Source: Macrocystis pyrifera (lineage: Eukaryota > Sar > Phaeophyceae > Laminariales > Laminariaceae). From it: a stretch of 64,000 nt of DNA. The notes below the pieces were generated by a model that had not been told where the DNA came from, ran no database searches, and saw nothing but the letters and a program-made list of their open reading frames with translations. Numbering within the stretch: the first letter of the stretch is position 1; the number at the start of each line of letters is the position of its first letter. The stretch is taken from assembly GCA_031763025.1 (NCBI GenBank), contig JASSKH010000042.1, positions 682,001 through 746,000 of the forward strand. The letters are read 5' to 3'. The translations under genes and the position numbers were made by a program. Below are positions 42,101-54,100 of the stretch, in pieces.

Positions 42101-43620
42101 AGTAGTTTGGTGTCAGTCAAAGCATGTCAATGTCAATGCAAAGTTGCTGTCTGTCAAGGGCAAAAGTGCTGTCTCTTAACATCTTTGGTGTGACCGACAC
42201 GGACGCCACGGATGGATGCCTATCTCACGGGCGGGGTCGATCGACCAGCAGCGGCACTAGAATCACCACCGCCGCCACCACCTCCACCTCCACAACCACC
42301 AGCAACACAGCGCAAGCACAACCATCAGAACAGCCACTATGAGCTGGCAACGCAACAACAACAGTGCTCGGGGCAGGGGTGGAAGAAATCAGAAGACGTC
42401 GCCCGTGTAGTGGCAGCACTTCTCGGGGCTTGGGCTGCGCGGGTCGAGAAGAAAACGTCCGCGTCGCGACGGCTCTCTTCGCGGAACCAGCAGTGTGCGG
42501 GAAAATTTTCACGTACAACCGCGCCGACCTCGCGGCAGGAAAGAAGAAAAACATATTTACCGTCCCGCCCCTCCGAAGAAAAAGAAAATTACCGTCCCGT
42601 CCTGCCGTGGGAAAAATATTTACCGTCCCGTCCCGCCGAGGAAAAAAATATTTACCGTCCCGTCCCGTCCCGTCGAGAAATTTGGCACCCGCTGTCCCGT
42701 CCCGTCCCGTCCCGCCAACTTTTTCTGTCCTCATTTTACCGTCCCGTTTTCATTTTTTTTCCCCGCCAAACGAGTAAAAGGCTAATCACAGCAGTGACTG
42801 AGAATCGTGGCGGGACGGGACGGGACAGGTTTTACTCGTTTGGCGGGAAAAAAAAATGAAAACGGGACGGGACGGGACGGTAAAATGAGGACATAAAAAG
42901 TTGGCGAGACGGGACAGCGGGTGCCAAATTTCTCGACGGGACGGGACGGTAAATATTTTTCCCCTCGGCGGGACGGGACGGTAAATATTTTTTTCCTCGG
43001 CGGGACGGGACGGTAAATATTTTTTTCCTCGGCGGGACGGGACGGTAATTATTTTTTCCCACGGCAGGACGGGACGGTAATTTTCTTTTTCTTCGCCGGA
43101 GCGGGACGGTATATATATTTTTTTCTTTCCCGCCGCACGCTCGGCGCGGTTGTACGTGAAAAATTTCCCGCAAACTGCTGGTTCCGCGAAGGGAGCCGTC
43201 CCGACGCAAACGTTTTCTTCTCGACCCGCGCAGCCCGAGTCCCGAGAAGTGCTGCCACTACACGGACGACGTCTTCTGATTTCTTCCACCCCTGCCCCAA
43301 GCGGGTAGAAAAAACGGTTTAAATGTGAAGAAAACAACAACAACAAGCACTGCTGTTGTTGGGTTGCCAGCTCATGTGGGCTGTTCTGACAGATGGTTGT
43401 GCTTGCGCTGTGTTACTGGTGGTTGTGGAGGTGGAGGTGGTGGCGGCGGCGGTGGTGATTCTAGTGCCGCTGATGGTCGATCGACCCCGCCCGTGAGATA
43501 GGCATCCATGGCGTCCGTACCGGTCACACCAAAGATGTTAGGAGACAGCACTTCCACCCCTTGACAGACAGCAACTTGTTATTGACATTGACATGCTTTG
43601 GTTGAAACCAAACTACTATT
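42101..43620. mobile_element. 1.5 kb palindromic (foldback) element with GGGAC arrays
   Basis: Arms of roughly 680 bp (left, to about 42780) and 790 bp (right, from about 42831) are inverted copies around a loop of about 50 bp. The outer ends are AGTAGTTTGGTGTCAGTCAA and, complemented, AGTAGTTTGGTTTCAACCAA. Each arm carries, from the outside in, a proline-tract frame (DAYLTGGVDRP then P9-P10), a block reading EEIRRRRPCSGS, and GGGAC arrays. The arms differ by scattered substitutions and small indels, so it is an old element, not an assembly artefact of perfect mirroring. Confidence 0.8.
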
Positions 43621-43664
43621 AGTAGGTTTCAATTGGTAACACTCGATTGGTACATCTACTCTAC

Positions 43665-45935
43665 TCAAAGATATCTCCATCTCTGAGCGTGCTCGATTGG
43701 TACATCCCTGGCCTCTCAGAGCTCCCACTTAGAAATCGCCTCCTTTTGTGACTTGCCGGACCTTTCCAGCGGGTCTTTGTTTTCTCCTTTTCTCTTCGTA
43801 CTTTCAGTCCTTTCCTTTTTTCTTCTTTCGTTTCGTGTGCGTGCGTGTACTTCGAGCACGGCGTTGCGGGTAAACCCGGTACCGTCGCGGGTGTCAGCGG
43901 GTGCTGGCGAGTAGAGGGGGAGTTGCAAGGAGAGCGGTCACCGCTTTCGTGCCTAGGCGTCGCGTGTGCCTCGAGACATGAGAGATGCATCAATAGGCTC
44001 TGTCTGGCCTCCATTTGTGATTTTTTTATAGAGTATGTACGAGTACTTAAGGTTTGTTCGGGATTGTAAGATAATATTCAAGCGGTGATTATTTTTGCGA
44101 CCGGGATGACAATTAAACCCAGTCTGAGCACCAACATTGTCAAGCTGGCGAACGACGTCCACGGTGAGCACCGGGCTTCACGCGAGGCGGGCGACGGGGC
44201 TCACTGTGGAAGAGAGGGAGGAAAGCTTTACCCGGATCGAATCGGTGCCGAGATGGTCGCGAGAGGGGCGGGCGGCGTACGAGGCTGAGAGAGAAACTCT
44301 GCTGTTTGATTTTTTCTTTTTTCTTTTTGACCGGTGTAAGGTGTTCCAATCAGGTAGTAAATTATTACACGAAAGGAGACGGGGATTCTTTTTATTTCAG
44401 ATTTTTTCGGTTTCATTTTCATTGTTTTTGCTGTGTTGCTGCTGTGCCGCGCTCAGCTTTATCTTTCGTACACATACGAGTACAGACACAGAGCATATCG
44501 AAAGAAGAAAACAAGTACCCTACCTGGGGTATGTACGTACGTACGACATGTGAGCGAGTGTAGCGGAAAACCGCCCGTGACGCGATGCGTATGTGGCATC
44601 CGAGCTGTTTTCTCCTGAAGCATGGCGGCGGGACTCTTGGCATTATCAAGTCGCCAGTTTGCAACTACAGTCATGAAAAAAACAATACTCAATCATGAGC
44701 CTCTGTCCGCTTCGCATAATTTTATGTACTTTTTCTTCCTGAGCGAGCGTAGCGGGCGGCGTAGGCCGCCCGCAGAGCGAAGCGCCTTGAAACTGCTTAT
44801 AGATATCTCGATATCTGAGCGTGCTCGGTTGATACATCCCTGTCCTCTCAGAGCTTTTACTACTTGCCGGACCTTTCCAGCGGGTCTTTGTTTCCTCCAT
44901 TTCTCTTGGCACTTTCAGTCCTTCTTTCCTTTTTTCTTCTTTCGTTTCGTGTGCTTGCGTGTACTCGGAGCACGGCACCGCGGGCGAACCCGGCGCCGTC
45001 ACGGGTGTTGGCGGATGGTGGCCGGTAGAGAGGGGATTGCAGGGAGCGTGGTCGCTGGTTTCGTGGCTAGGCGTCGCGTGTGCCTCGAGACACGAGGGAA
45101 GCATGAATGGGCTCTGTCTGGCCTCCTTGTGTAGTTTCTGATAGGGTATCTACGACTTATAAGGGGCGTTCGGGATTGCAAGATAATATTCAAGCGGTGC
45201 TTATTTTTGCGACCGGGCTTGAAGCTCAAAGAGAGAGGTACGCAGGCTGAGAGCACCAACTTTGTCGAGCTGGCGAACCACGGCCACGGTGAGCACCAGG
45301 CCTCACGCGAGGCGGGCGACGGGGCTCACTGTGGCAGAGAGTGAGGGAAGCTTTGCCCGAACCGAATCGGTGGCAAGATCTTTGCGAGAGGGGCGGGCGG
45401 CGTACGAGGCTGAGAGAGAAGCTCTGCTGTTTGATTTTTTTCTTTTTTCTTTTTTCTTTCTTGACCGGTGTAAGGTGTTCCAATCAGGCAGTAAATTATT
45501 ACACGAAAGGGGACGGGGATTCTTTTTTTTCAGAATTTTTCGGTTTCATTTTCATTGTTTTCGCTGTGCTGCTGTGCCGTGCTGTGCTTCTATTATCTTT
45601 CGTACATACGGGTACGAGTACAGACACAGAGCACAATATCGAAATAAGAAAATAAGTACCCTACTTGGGGTATGTACGTACGTACGGCATGTGAGTGAGC
45701 GTATAGCGGAAAACCGCCCGCGACGCGATGCGTATGTGGCATCCGAGATGTTTTTCTCTTGAAGCATGGAGGCGGGACTCTTGGCATTATTAAGTCGCCA
45801 GTTTGCAACTATAGTCATGAAAAAATAATATTCAATCATGGACCTCTGTCCGCTTCGCATAATTGATGTACTTTTCCTTCCTGAGCGAGCGTAGCGGGCG
45901 GCGTATAGGCCGCCCGCGGAGCGAAGCGCCTTGTA
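43665..45935 (+). repeat. Tandem duplication of a ~1.13 kb unit
   Basis: Unit 1 starts near 43670 (CTGAGCGTGCTCGATTGG) and unit 2 near 44812 (CTGAGCGTGCTCGGTTGA). Each ends with GAGCGAGCGTAGCGGGCGGC and a GCGGGCGGC/GCCGCCCGC hairpin. Both units keep a parallel frame (ARRATGLTV...REGRAAYEAERE...LLFDFF) at 44137-44340 and 45262-45470. Its function is unknown. A related fragment lies at 28790-29625. No transposon superfamily is evident. Confidence 0.75.
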
Positions 45936-46076
45936 TTACTTGTTTTCATGCACAGCAGTTCAGTCGCCTTTACGGTCTCGATTTGCCTACATCCTCGGTC
46001 ATTATACGGGCATGCGCGGAGCCAAGGCAGGCATCAACCGCCGCGGCGAAGCCAACCTTGTATACAACCAGTACTC

Positions 46077-46592
46077 TCACCTTCCTGAGTTCGCCGCGCA
46101 CCAGTCTCCAGGTGCATGATATGTTGGATCTGTAGGCTGCGTTGATAGCTCGAGGCAAGTGCACCCAGAAAGGGACATTGCCTCTTCCCTTATCGCGTCG
46201 CTCAGAATGCATTCGTCGGCACACATAACGTCGTATATGTACTTGTCCGGGGCGGGACCGTTCCTTCCCGCGCGATCTAGGCGAAGCGTGTTCATCATGA
46301 CTAGGCAGGTTGACGAAACAACGTCAAGGGCCTGGCCATTTGTGAGCTCGGCGTCCGAGAACAGCCAAAAGTCAGCCAAGTCATCGACGAGTGCGCCAGA
46401 ATACGAAGAGTCGTACCACCCATCATAGAGCGTAGCATTACACGTTGTCCCGTCGTTGTAGGATGCGATATCCAGGTCGAGAGATAGAGCAAACGTAATT
46501 ATTGCGGACGAGGCAACCAGGAGTTGTGCGACGATCACGTTCAATGCAAGCCCGATTCTCTCCACCCCCATCGATCGCCCAGACGATTCCAT
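46077..46592 (-). CDS. Hypothetical secreted or membrane-anchored Cys-containing protein
   Basis: A complete 171-codon single frame (MESSGRSMGVERIG...). A hydrophobic segment at about residues 12-38 (IGLALNVIVAQLLVASSAII) could be a signal anchor or signal peptide. The rest is acidic and soluble-looking, with a glycosylation sequon NAT (52-54) and paired cysteines toward the C-terminus (ADECIL, GCTCLEL, GDWC), which suggests an extracytoplasmic domain. The stop TGA (46077-46079) overlaps a good splice donor (GTGAGA after 46081), so the frame may be only the first exon of a longer protein. No family is recognised. It is head-to-head with the gene at 46887. Confidence 0.55.
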   Translation of the reverse strand: MESSGRSMGVERIGLALNVIVAQLLVASSAIITFALSLDLDIASYNDGTTCNATLYDGWYDSSYSGALVDDLADFWLFSDAELTNGQALDVVSSTCLVMMNTLRLDRAGRNGPAPDKYIYDVMCADECILSDAIREEAMSLSGCTCLELSTQPTDPTYHAPGDWCAANSGR

Positions 46593-46886
46593 GTATCATC
46601 TCAGTTACAACCCCCTCCTATCCCTGAGGTGAGATATATTGGGCCGACATACGTATCTGCGCAAATCTCATCAGGCTATGTAGTGCCATGCACGCATGCC
46701 ATCACGAATCCTACTAATAGTTCAGGACACAGGATACGTCATGCATGATCGTCATCATGAAATTTGTCCGTTACGTCGGTTTGTATACGACCTGCAAAGG
46801 CGTTTACGACATGATATCAACGGGGATGATAGGGGACCGTCTGATCATCGGTTCAGTGCCAGGTCACTTGCGGTTGCTGGTGTACA
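46593..46886. promoter_or_regulatory. Putative shared promoter of a divergent pair
   Basis: 294 bp between two start codons on opposite strands. No core motif is recognised; inference from spacing. Confidence 0.3.
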
Positions 46887-47590
46887 ATGGCGATGGATGG
46901 CGAGCTTAGCGGCCGCAAGGCCAGCCAAGACGATGATGTTGATGTAGACCACTACTTTCTACCAGGAGGTATACTGGATACGCCCTCGCACGAGGAGGAT
47001 ATGATCGGCGGGTCTCTATTGGACGAGATAGGCGGAGTCGGGAATGTCAATGTAAGTGTCCATCATTGCCTTGGCCACACTGCTGCAACACTACCCAAAC
47101 AAACATATGTGCTCGTGTACTCGTATACGTCGTAAGTACTAGTTACTAGTTGGTAGGCATTTTACACCATCCCCTTCCCGCTTCTTCTCTAGCTTCTACC
47201 TGCAAAACAGATGAGTGTGAGCAGAATAGTGGGGTCCGAAGCACGAGGGGACGTTCCTTCGACAGGCGTGGCGAGACTTGAACCTCAGGGCCATAGGAAA
47301 CCGACTGCAAGCGTCATCAGAGGAGGCCCAACGTAAGTCCCTATTCATAGGTACCACGCCACAGCAGTGGTCATTGTACGCAAAGACTTGGACTGTCACC
47401 AGAGCTAAATTATGCCAGGTGCCTATTATATTTGCTAAAAGCCAGAAGGATCGACGATTTCTGCAGGTATGACAATGAGGGAGCCGTGGTTGCACCCTGA
47501 CAGTGAATCTTTCCGGGCTTCTAGGCCGTGGTGCCTAAAGTCGACCACCCGAACCCGAACCCTAACCCTATCCCCAGCGCTATGGGGTGA
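46887..47590 (+). CDS. Small four-exon acidic protein, unrecognised
   Basis: Exons 46887-47051, 47193-47332, 47403-47466 and 47525-47590 join in phase (0, 2, 0) with donors GTAAGT, GTAAGT and GTATGA and pyrimidine-rich acceptors. They give about 144 residues. The N-terminal exon is strongly acidic (MAMDGELSGRKASQDDDVDV...). The middle holds FAKSQKDRRFLQ, and the last exon ends HPNPNPNPIPSAMG, whose PN repeats are encoded by telomere-like CCCTAA units. The start is the first ATG of a well-formed first exon; a second in-frame ATG lies two codons on. The acceptor at 47192 was preferred over 47210 for its pyrimidine tract; both keep the frame. No family is recognised. Confidence 0.5.
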
Positions 47591-47594
47591 CCAG

Positions 47595-47735
47595 TGCTTG
47601 GATGCTGTGGCTTATGAATTCTGTAGGTTGATTCGGCCGGCTTGGATGCTGTGCTTGGAAAGGCTCTAGGCTGATTTTGCGGGCTCGGGATGCTGTGGCT
47701 TCGAAAAACTGTAGGTTGGTTGGGCCGCTTACGAA
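47595..47735 (+). repeat. Three ~45 bp tandem units next to telomere-like repeats
   Basis: Units at about 47597, 47641 and 47686 share GGATGCTGTG, CTGTAGGTTG or its variants, and GGGCCG-type ends. They follow directly on CCCTAACCCTA (47551-47572). Confidence 0.7.
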
Positions 47736-48169
47736 ACACACCCCTTAGCCAATCAGAGTGCGTAAATAGCCTACCTTGGGAAGATCCACTATCTGGGGAC
47801 AACCGCTACTACTGCAATGAGGCACCAGCGGGCGTGAAGCGCGATGCTTTTTTTGTTGGTTTTCAAGGAAAAAAAGCAATTAATAACGGATCGTACGAAA
47901 GTAGGGTTGCCTTGTTTAGAGTTTCTCCATGAAAAAGTGTTAGTCTGTGTGTGATTCAACATTTGTTTCGGCCACGTTTGTACACCGCGCTCAATGCACA
48001 CGGCACCAATTCCAGTCCCGGCGGGCTCTGTGCACGCACATACACTAACGAAACCTTCTAGGGCTGGTGCGGTTGTAACTCGTTCAGAGTTGGTCGAGCT
48101 AGTAATAGGTGTGGCAACGTGTGTAGGCACACGGCTCGGCCATGGTTTAACCGTATAATATCACAACGG

Positions 48170-49165
48170 TTTTTGTTTTTAGAGTTCTACCTGACGAAAC
48201 CCAACTCCGCGAGTACTCGTAGGCAAAATGTCCCTGTCCAGAGCAACGTCTGGCTGTTTCCCTAAGACGTGCTGCAGTTGGTGTTGTCAGACCCACCCTC
48301 CTTCTGATGAGGGGACGGAGAAGCAGGAGAAGCTCTGCTGTAGATGTCGTACAGCAGTGGCAGTGGTGGCACCTGTCATAACGGTTTTGTTTTTTGAGTT
48401 TCGCCTAACGAAACCCAACTCTACGAGTACTCGTAGGCAGAATGTGCCTGTCCACAGCAACGTTCGGACCGTGTCCCTAAGACATGCTGCATGTGGTGTT
48501 GTCAGGCCCACCCTCCTACTGATGAGTGGACGGAGAAGTTCTGCTGTAGATGTCGTACACCAAGTGTGGTGGCACCTGCCACGATAAAGCTCTGTTGAAC
48601 ACATATCAGGTTGTAGAATTTTCGTCTTCAAATTAGGGTCGACTTTAACGAAAGAGTGTTTTTCAGTTTTCTTCGGTATTTTACCCAAAAATACCGACAA
48701 TACTGAAAAAAAAATGAAAAAAAACAGTCCGCGTTAAGATCGACCCTTATGCCGAATTTCGAGTTGGGGAATCAGGAAACGCATACCAAAATCGAGTACG
48801 TTTACAAAGGGTTCAAGGGTTAGACCGACAAGCCGATTGTTCACCGATGCTGACGCTGGCCTTGTGAGTCCTACTGCTACTGCTGCTGCTGCTGTTCTGC
48901 TGCTGGAGGAGCTCTGCTGTAGATGTCGCACAGCAGTAGTAGCGGTGGCACCTGCTTCGAGAAGCTCTCTCTGTTGGACGCATGTCAGGTGTAGATTTTT
49001 CGTCTTCAAATTATGCCGTATTTCGAGTTGGGGAACCAGGAAATACAACAAAATCGATCACGTGTCCGAAAGATTCAAGGGCTAGACCAACAAAGCAAGA
49101 GTACAGCGACGCTAAACCTGGCTTCGTGTGCCCTGCTGCTGCTGCTGCTGCTGACGTTTTGTTTT
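48170..49165 (+). repeat. Tandemly repeated block with CTGCTG tracts
   Basis: Landmarks recurring two to three times are GAAACCCAACTC with ACGAGTACTCGTAGGCA (48200, 48420), CTCTGCTGTAGATGTCG (48332, 48538, 48911) and CAGGTNNTAG with TTTTCGTCTTCAAATTA (48620, 48998). Unit length varies from about 210 to 380 bp because of insertions. Confidence 0.7.
48636..48746. mobile_element. Harbinger-type MITE, 111 bp
   Basis: The termini GGGTCGACTTTAACG and CGTTAAGATCGACCC are inverted and flanked by TTA on both sides (48633-48635, 48747-48749). The paralogous tandem unit near 49000 has the uninterrupted site CTTCAAATTATGCCG, which demonstrates insertion with a 3-bp TTA duplication, the PIF/Harbinger signature. 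Confidence 0.85.
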
Positions 49166-49578
49166 CTTGAAAGAATGAACCCTATCGTCACAGATACATC
49201 CGCGAACGTAGATGTTTGTTCGTGTTGGTTCAGCACAACAATCCGTGTTCGCCCAGCATAATGCATCGCAGATTTGACCACTCCAGGTACTGAGGTCGCG
49301 CCTGAGTATCACCAATTACTAATGTTTCCTGGGGTAGGCTACGTTTGACAATCTCGTACCGGGTACGTTAGTATAGCAGGCACAAGATTTCCCTCTGGAG
49401 TGGTACGTAACGCTTATACGAAATAAAGTAGGAGGTGTCGTAAAGGTATTACTTGGAAGTACAGCAGGTATGTTCAAACCGAACTGCACAAAGGTACGGT
49501 GGATCAGGTTCTCGAGGCTGACTGACGCAAGAGACATGCCACTGATATACTTTTCTTATTATATGGTACTTCGAATTA

Positions 49579-51185
49579 CGGCCGTTCCAAACGAACAAAA
49601 AAAAAGTCACGATTCGTGACTTTCGGCATGACAAACTACAGCAGTATCACGATACGTGACAATTCAGTTCTAACGAAAAAGACTGAAAAATGTCACGTTT
49701 CGTGATATATACTTTCAAATTAGTAAAATTTCCGATATTTCATTTCCAACGATTTTTCCGGGTAGAGCCAACTCTCGCGAGTCGGGCACGGCCTGGCCGG
49801 GCCGGACCGACCGCGCCCGGCCCGGCCCGTGATATTTTCCTGGGATTTTCGCGGGTCAGGTCAAGCCTCACGGTTGGGGTCGGGTCGGGTCAGCTGACCC
49901 GACCAGACCCGCGAAAAATTTGAAGTATGTTGATTTGACCCGACCCGACCAGCGAGTTTATAGAATTATTGACCCGACCCGACCCGACCCGTGATATTTG
50001 AAAATCTACTGACCCGACCCGTCCGCCACCTTCCGATTGACCCGTGAGACACGGGTTTCATGCGGGTCGGGTCACCTTGATCCGAGACCATTTTGGTTGA
50101 CCCGCAGGTTCGACCCGCGGAGCTGGCGCGTGGGTCGTCACTTCAAAAACAATTTAATATTCATTTTTGTGCCCCACAGCGATATATGGCCTGGCTGCAG
50201 TGAATATGGGTGAATGCGGGCATGCGTATATGCGTTTGGCGGTGTTATAAAGTTTTAATATGAAACCCAAGGAGAATCATTGAGTATTGGTACATGAGAA
50301 GCCTTTGAGTAAGAGAGCGGGAAATACTTCAAGTGTCGAATCCGCGAGCCGGATGCGCGGATGCGCGGGCCCGACCCGCGGGTCAGCCGAAAACCACTCG
50401 TGGGTCATGCTGGCCCGACTCGCGAGTGACCCGCTTCTCGCGGGTCATGACCTGACCCTACCCGTGAGTTTTTCATCATCTCTTGGCCCGACCTGACCTG
50501 ACCCGTGAGATTTGAAAACTTGTTGACCCGACCCGACCCGACTCGAGAGTTGAAAAACTCTTCACCCGACTCGACCCGAGCCATGAGATTTGAAATCCTC
50601 TTGACCCGACCCGCGAAATTTTCAACACTTTCTGACCCGACCCGACATGACCCGCGAAAAGCCTTGATTTTCGAATCACGAGCCGAAGTCTGACCCAGCC
50701 TGCGAGATTTCAATCTCACCGACCGTCGGCCAAGCCCCGTCCGCGAGATTCCATCTCACAGGCCGTCTGCCCGGCCTGGCCTGTGACATTCTCAGATCAT
50801 CGTCGCTTTTGTCTTCGAGGTGTGACTCCTGCTGGCTCCTCCTCGAAACTCAAAGGCGACAACGTGCTCGTTAGCCCGCGCCCAGCGGTGTCTTTGAATA
50901 GCCGGGCGTTGTCCACTATTAGTAGCGGCGTACGAAACAGGGTCTGCCATGCCCCTATACCGGCCTTCGGATACCGTTGGTACGCGTGGGTTACGTAGTA
51001 CCTTGATCAGGCGTATTTCGACACACGACCAAAATTCACGGATTGTGATTTTATTTTTTTAGGGAAAAGCCAGAAAAACTGGCGTCATGGGTCGTGCTTT
51101 TTTTGTTGATGATTTACGACCAAAAATCACGGTTCATGAAAAACCTCACGAATCGTGTTTTTTTTTCGTTCGTTAGGAATGGCCC
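49579..51185. mobile_element. Harbinger-like element filled with GACCC arrays
   Basis: The left end CGGCCGTTCCAAACGAAC and the right end (complement GGGCCATTCCTAACGAAC) form an inverted repeat of about 40 bp, continuing through an A tract into CACGATTCGTGA. TTA flanks both sides (49576-49578, 51186-51188). The interior is dominated by GACCCGACCC repeats, plus several CACGATTCGTG-like palindromes near both ends. No transposase frame is present. Confidence 0.75.
49858..50700. repeat. GACCC/GGGTC arrays
   Basis: Blocks of GACCCGACCCGACCC interspersed with GTGAGATTTGAAAA spacers. Some blocks switch strand at about 49890-49905 (GGGTCGGGTCAGCTGACCCG). Confidence 0.85.
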
Positions 51186-51188
51186 TTA

Positions 51189-54100
51189 CCAGGTACGTGT
51201 GTGGCAGGTATATTTTGCGTAGCATGGAGACTGCTGTAGTTGTTTTTGTGTCCCGAAGCGGTTTAGAAATCATGTACAGGTACAATGCTATTCGTATTGA
51301 TCGAGCAGTCCAAATTGAGACGACGCAAGAGAAATAAGCCCTACGACAGAGCAGCAATAGAGAGCAGCAGCATCAGAGAGGAGAGGAGCATATAGTCTGC
51401 TGGTAGGAGTCTCCTGGGGGAGTCCACGAAAAATGTGTACCGGGTATTTTTCCGGCACCAAAGACAAAGACACTATCTCGTACTCGTCGTGGTATTGTGA
51501 GCGGGACATACATGCATCGTGGTTGAGCAGCTACGCACGTGTTTTTTGCCGCAGCTGAAGTGCTGTACATCAAAAGCTGGTACAGTAGGTATTAAAATAC
51601 ATACAGCAGCGAGCAGTACTCGTACTACGATCGTAAGAGGATTTTCTGCACACAAAATACGCTTGAAATGTACTTATTTTTGTTGTGGCTAAAAATATAA
51701 CACATCATCACAGCTGCTCGCTGGTACATACAACAGAAATAACCACCCTCTAAAACAGTGATGCAACCGTTCCAGGCAACTTAGGCCACCCAAAAGGGTG
51801 TGGCCGATCAGTCCTCAGCGGCCCACGACTAGACTTCGACAACAGCAGGACAGATATCTACGTCCTGCATGAGGGCGCTGGCGAGCTACGATGTGCTGTT
51901 CTGTGCTGTGTGCGGTTATTGCATCATCAGAATAACCGTCATACGATATGGCCAGGCTCTGGACCGTTGGACTCATACAACGACAGTGATCACTCAAATT
52001 CCGAGTCATTATTGAGTTATTATTATTTGCAGCAATTAATGCTGCAAACACGATCAAAGTAACCCGCACGCGTAGCCAGCAGTCCAGCTTCGAAGTAGGC
52101 CGCCTTGTATTTAAGCAGCAGGGCAGATAGCTACTGCACAACGGCGACGGTATTGGTGTGATTGCCGGACCCTTCTCGCGGGAAAGCTGCGAGCAAAAGC
52201 TACAGCCATGCAGCAGTATCCCACAGCCAAGCGCACTGTGGTAGTTCACAATTACGCGAAAGGAAGGTTATTGTTTTGAAAGCTACTACTAATACTGCTG
52301 TATGTAGCGAATATCTCAAAGAACCTGACAGTCCTGTCAAAGCTGTTCCCGAAAAGTCAAGAGGTGAAAAGTTGTTCCCGCGAAGCGTTTCAGTACTTTT
52401 GAACCACGGTTGATGGCTAACGAATATCTACCGAAGGGCCCAGCTAGCAACCAACCGCGCCAGACGAGTTCCTAGTTACTTCTATAGGCTGCCCCACTCT
52501 CTTGGCTACGATATTCCATTCAATACAAAAAACGAGGATTGAGGCCATCCTTGACTCGCACACCGGAGGTTTTTCGGCTGTGTGGGGCGCGGATCGGGGC
52601 GCGTCCCGCTCCCCGCCGCCTCGTCTGTGAAGTGTGATGAAAAGTGCTCAGAGGGCATTCAAATCGCATTCAACCGTAGAACGGCCTCTCAGACTCCGTG
52701 GATTGTTGACTGAATGGACGGAATGGAATCACCAGGAAGATGAGTGGATCAGCCGGTAGTTCGCCATTCTGTCTCATGTGAAGAACAATCAATCGTCGTG
52801 GTCCATAGTCCATCGCCCAGAGTCCGAGTCCATGATTCATGATTTCCTACGAAATGTAACGCCATATAGGTGGCTGGTACAAATTAGCCGTCTTGGGACA
52901 TCATAGGGGACATTTGACCGATAAAATGACTATTAATATGATGACAACATCGCCCACTGCGTCATTGGGGATGATGCACGCTATTAATTGATGGTGACAG
53001 AGTTACAACACAATACATGGAAGAGTCGTACGGCACGGGTATATAGGCGCATCATCATGATCCTACTCGTACTGCTGGGCGTACTCGTACTGCTGGGCGA
53101 ATAGTATTATTATTAGACGGTTGATTATAGTACACTTTAGTTGTCATCCTTTTGGTCGCCATCTCGGGGTCCCAGAGGGCTCAATCAACGCCATGGAACG
53201 ATACAAGATACGCCGCTCGGCATTTACGTAGATTGGATGACAAATTATGGAGCATGTTTTTGTACAGAGACGATCATGCAGCAGCAAGCGGTACGAGTAG
53301 TTCTTGTTCTTCGAGTATTCAGTCATCAATTGCGGCAGGATGGAGGATGGAGGGGTGGACTCTACTGACACACTACTACTGTACACATTACACACAGCAG
53401 CAGTTCGTAAAGCCAACCCCAACACGCTCCCCGCCGGCTCGGCGGTGAATTGTTGTAAGAGCTACACCTGGTATTTATCATGTTTCACCGTGTACATGGG
53501 GTTCATATCATACGTACCGGTATGAAAACTACTGCCGTGGTAGGCCCTGCGTAGGTCCCACTCGAAACAACTTGAAAATGACGCGACCAAGAGCTGAGCC
53601 CAATGAAATAACTCACTTGAAGCATCAAATCAGTAGGTGATTAGCGACAGATTATTCAAGTGCCCGTCGACCAGTCGAAGCCAAATTCTACATGTCAGAT
53701 TACATATCGAATAGGTGGTTGATTGGCGACATATCCTTTTTTCTATTGAAATTGGATTAAGTAAGAATTTTAGACAGGCTGTTTCCTCTGCGGTTCAGAT
53801 TTTTAGCTTCAGCTTTTGGCCCGATTCATTTTTAGCTGTGAACTTAGCAAATCGAAGCAGTATTGCTATATATACATGTGTACCTGATATCACTTTTCGA
53901 AATGTTACCGGTTGTCATTCTCCCTGCGGCTACCGTAACTGGCTACCGTATCGGTTTTGTGTGTTGCCACTACGCATGGCGGCGCCCCGATCGTGGCGCA
54001 CTCCAACACACCAACATACCATGCATTCTTCACCAGTCGTATTCCCTTGCAATTAGCAGCGACCAGCAAAGAGCACGTTTTTGGATTTTGTACTTTTTTC

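Noticed and set aside
42212-42859. 215-codon frame as a proline-rich gene
   Set aside because: It runs through one arm of the palindrome and its GGGAC array; the mirror arm has equivalent but differently broken frames, as expected of repeat DNA.
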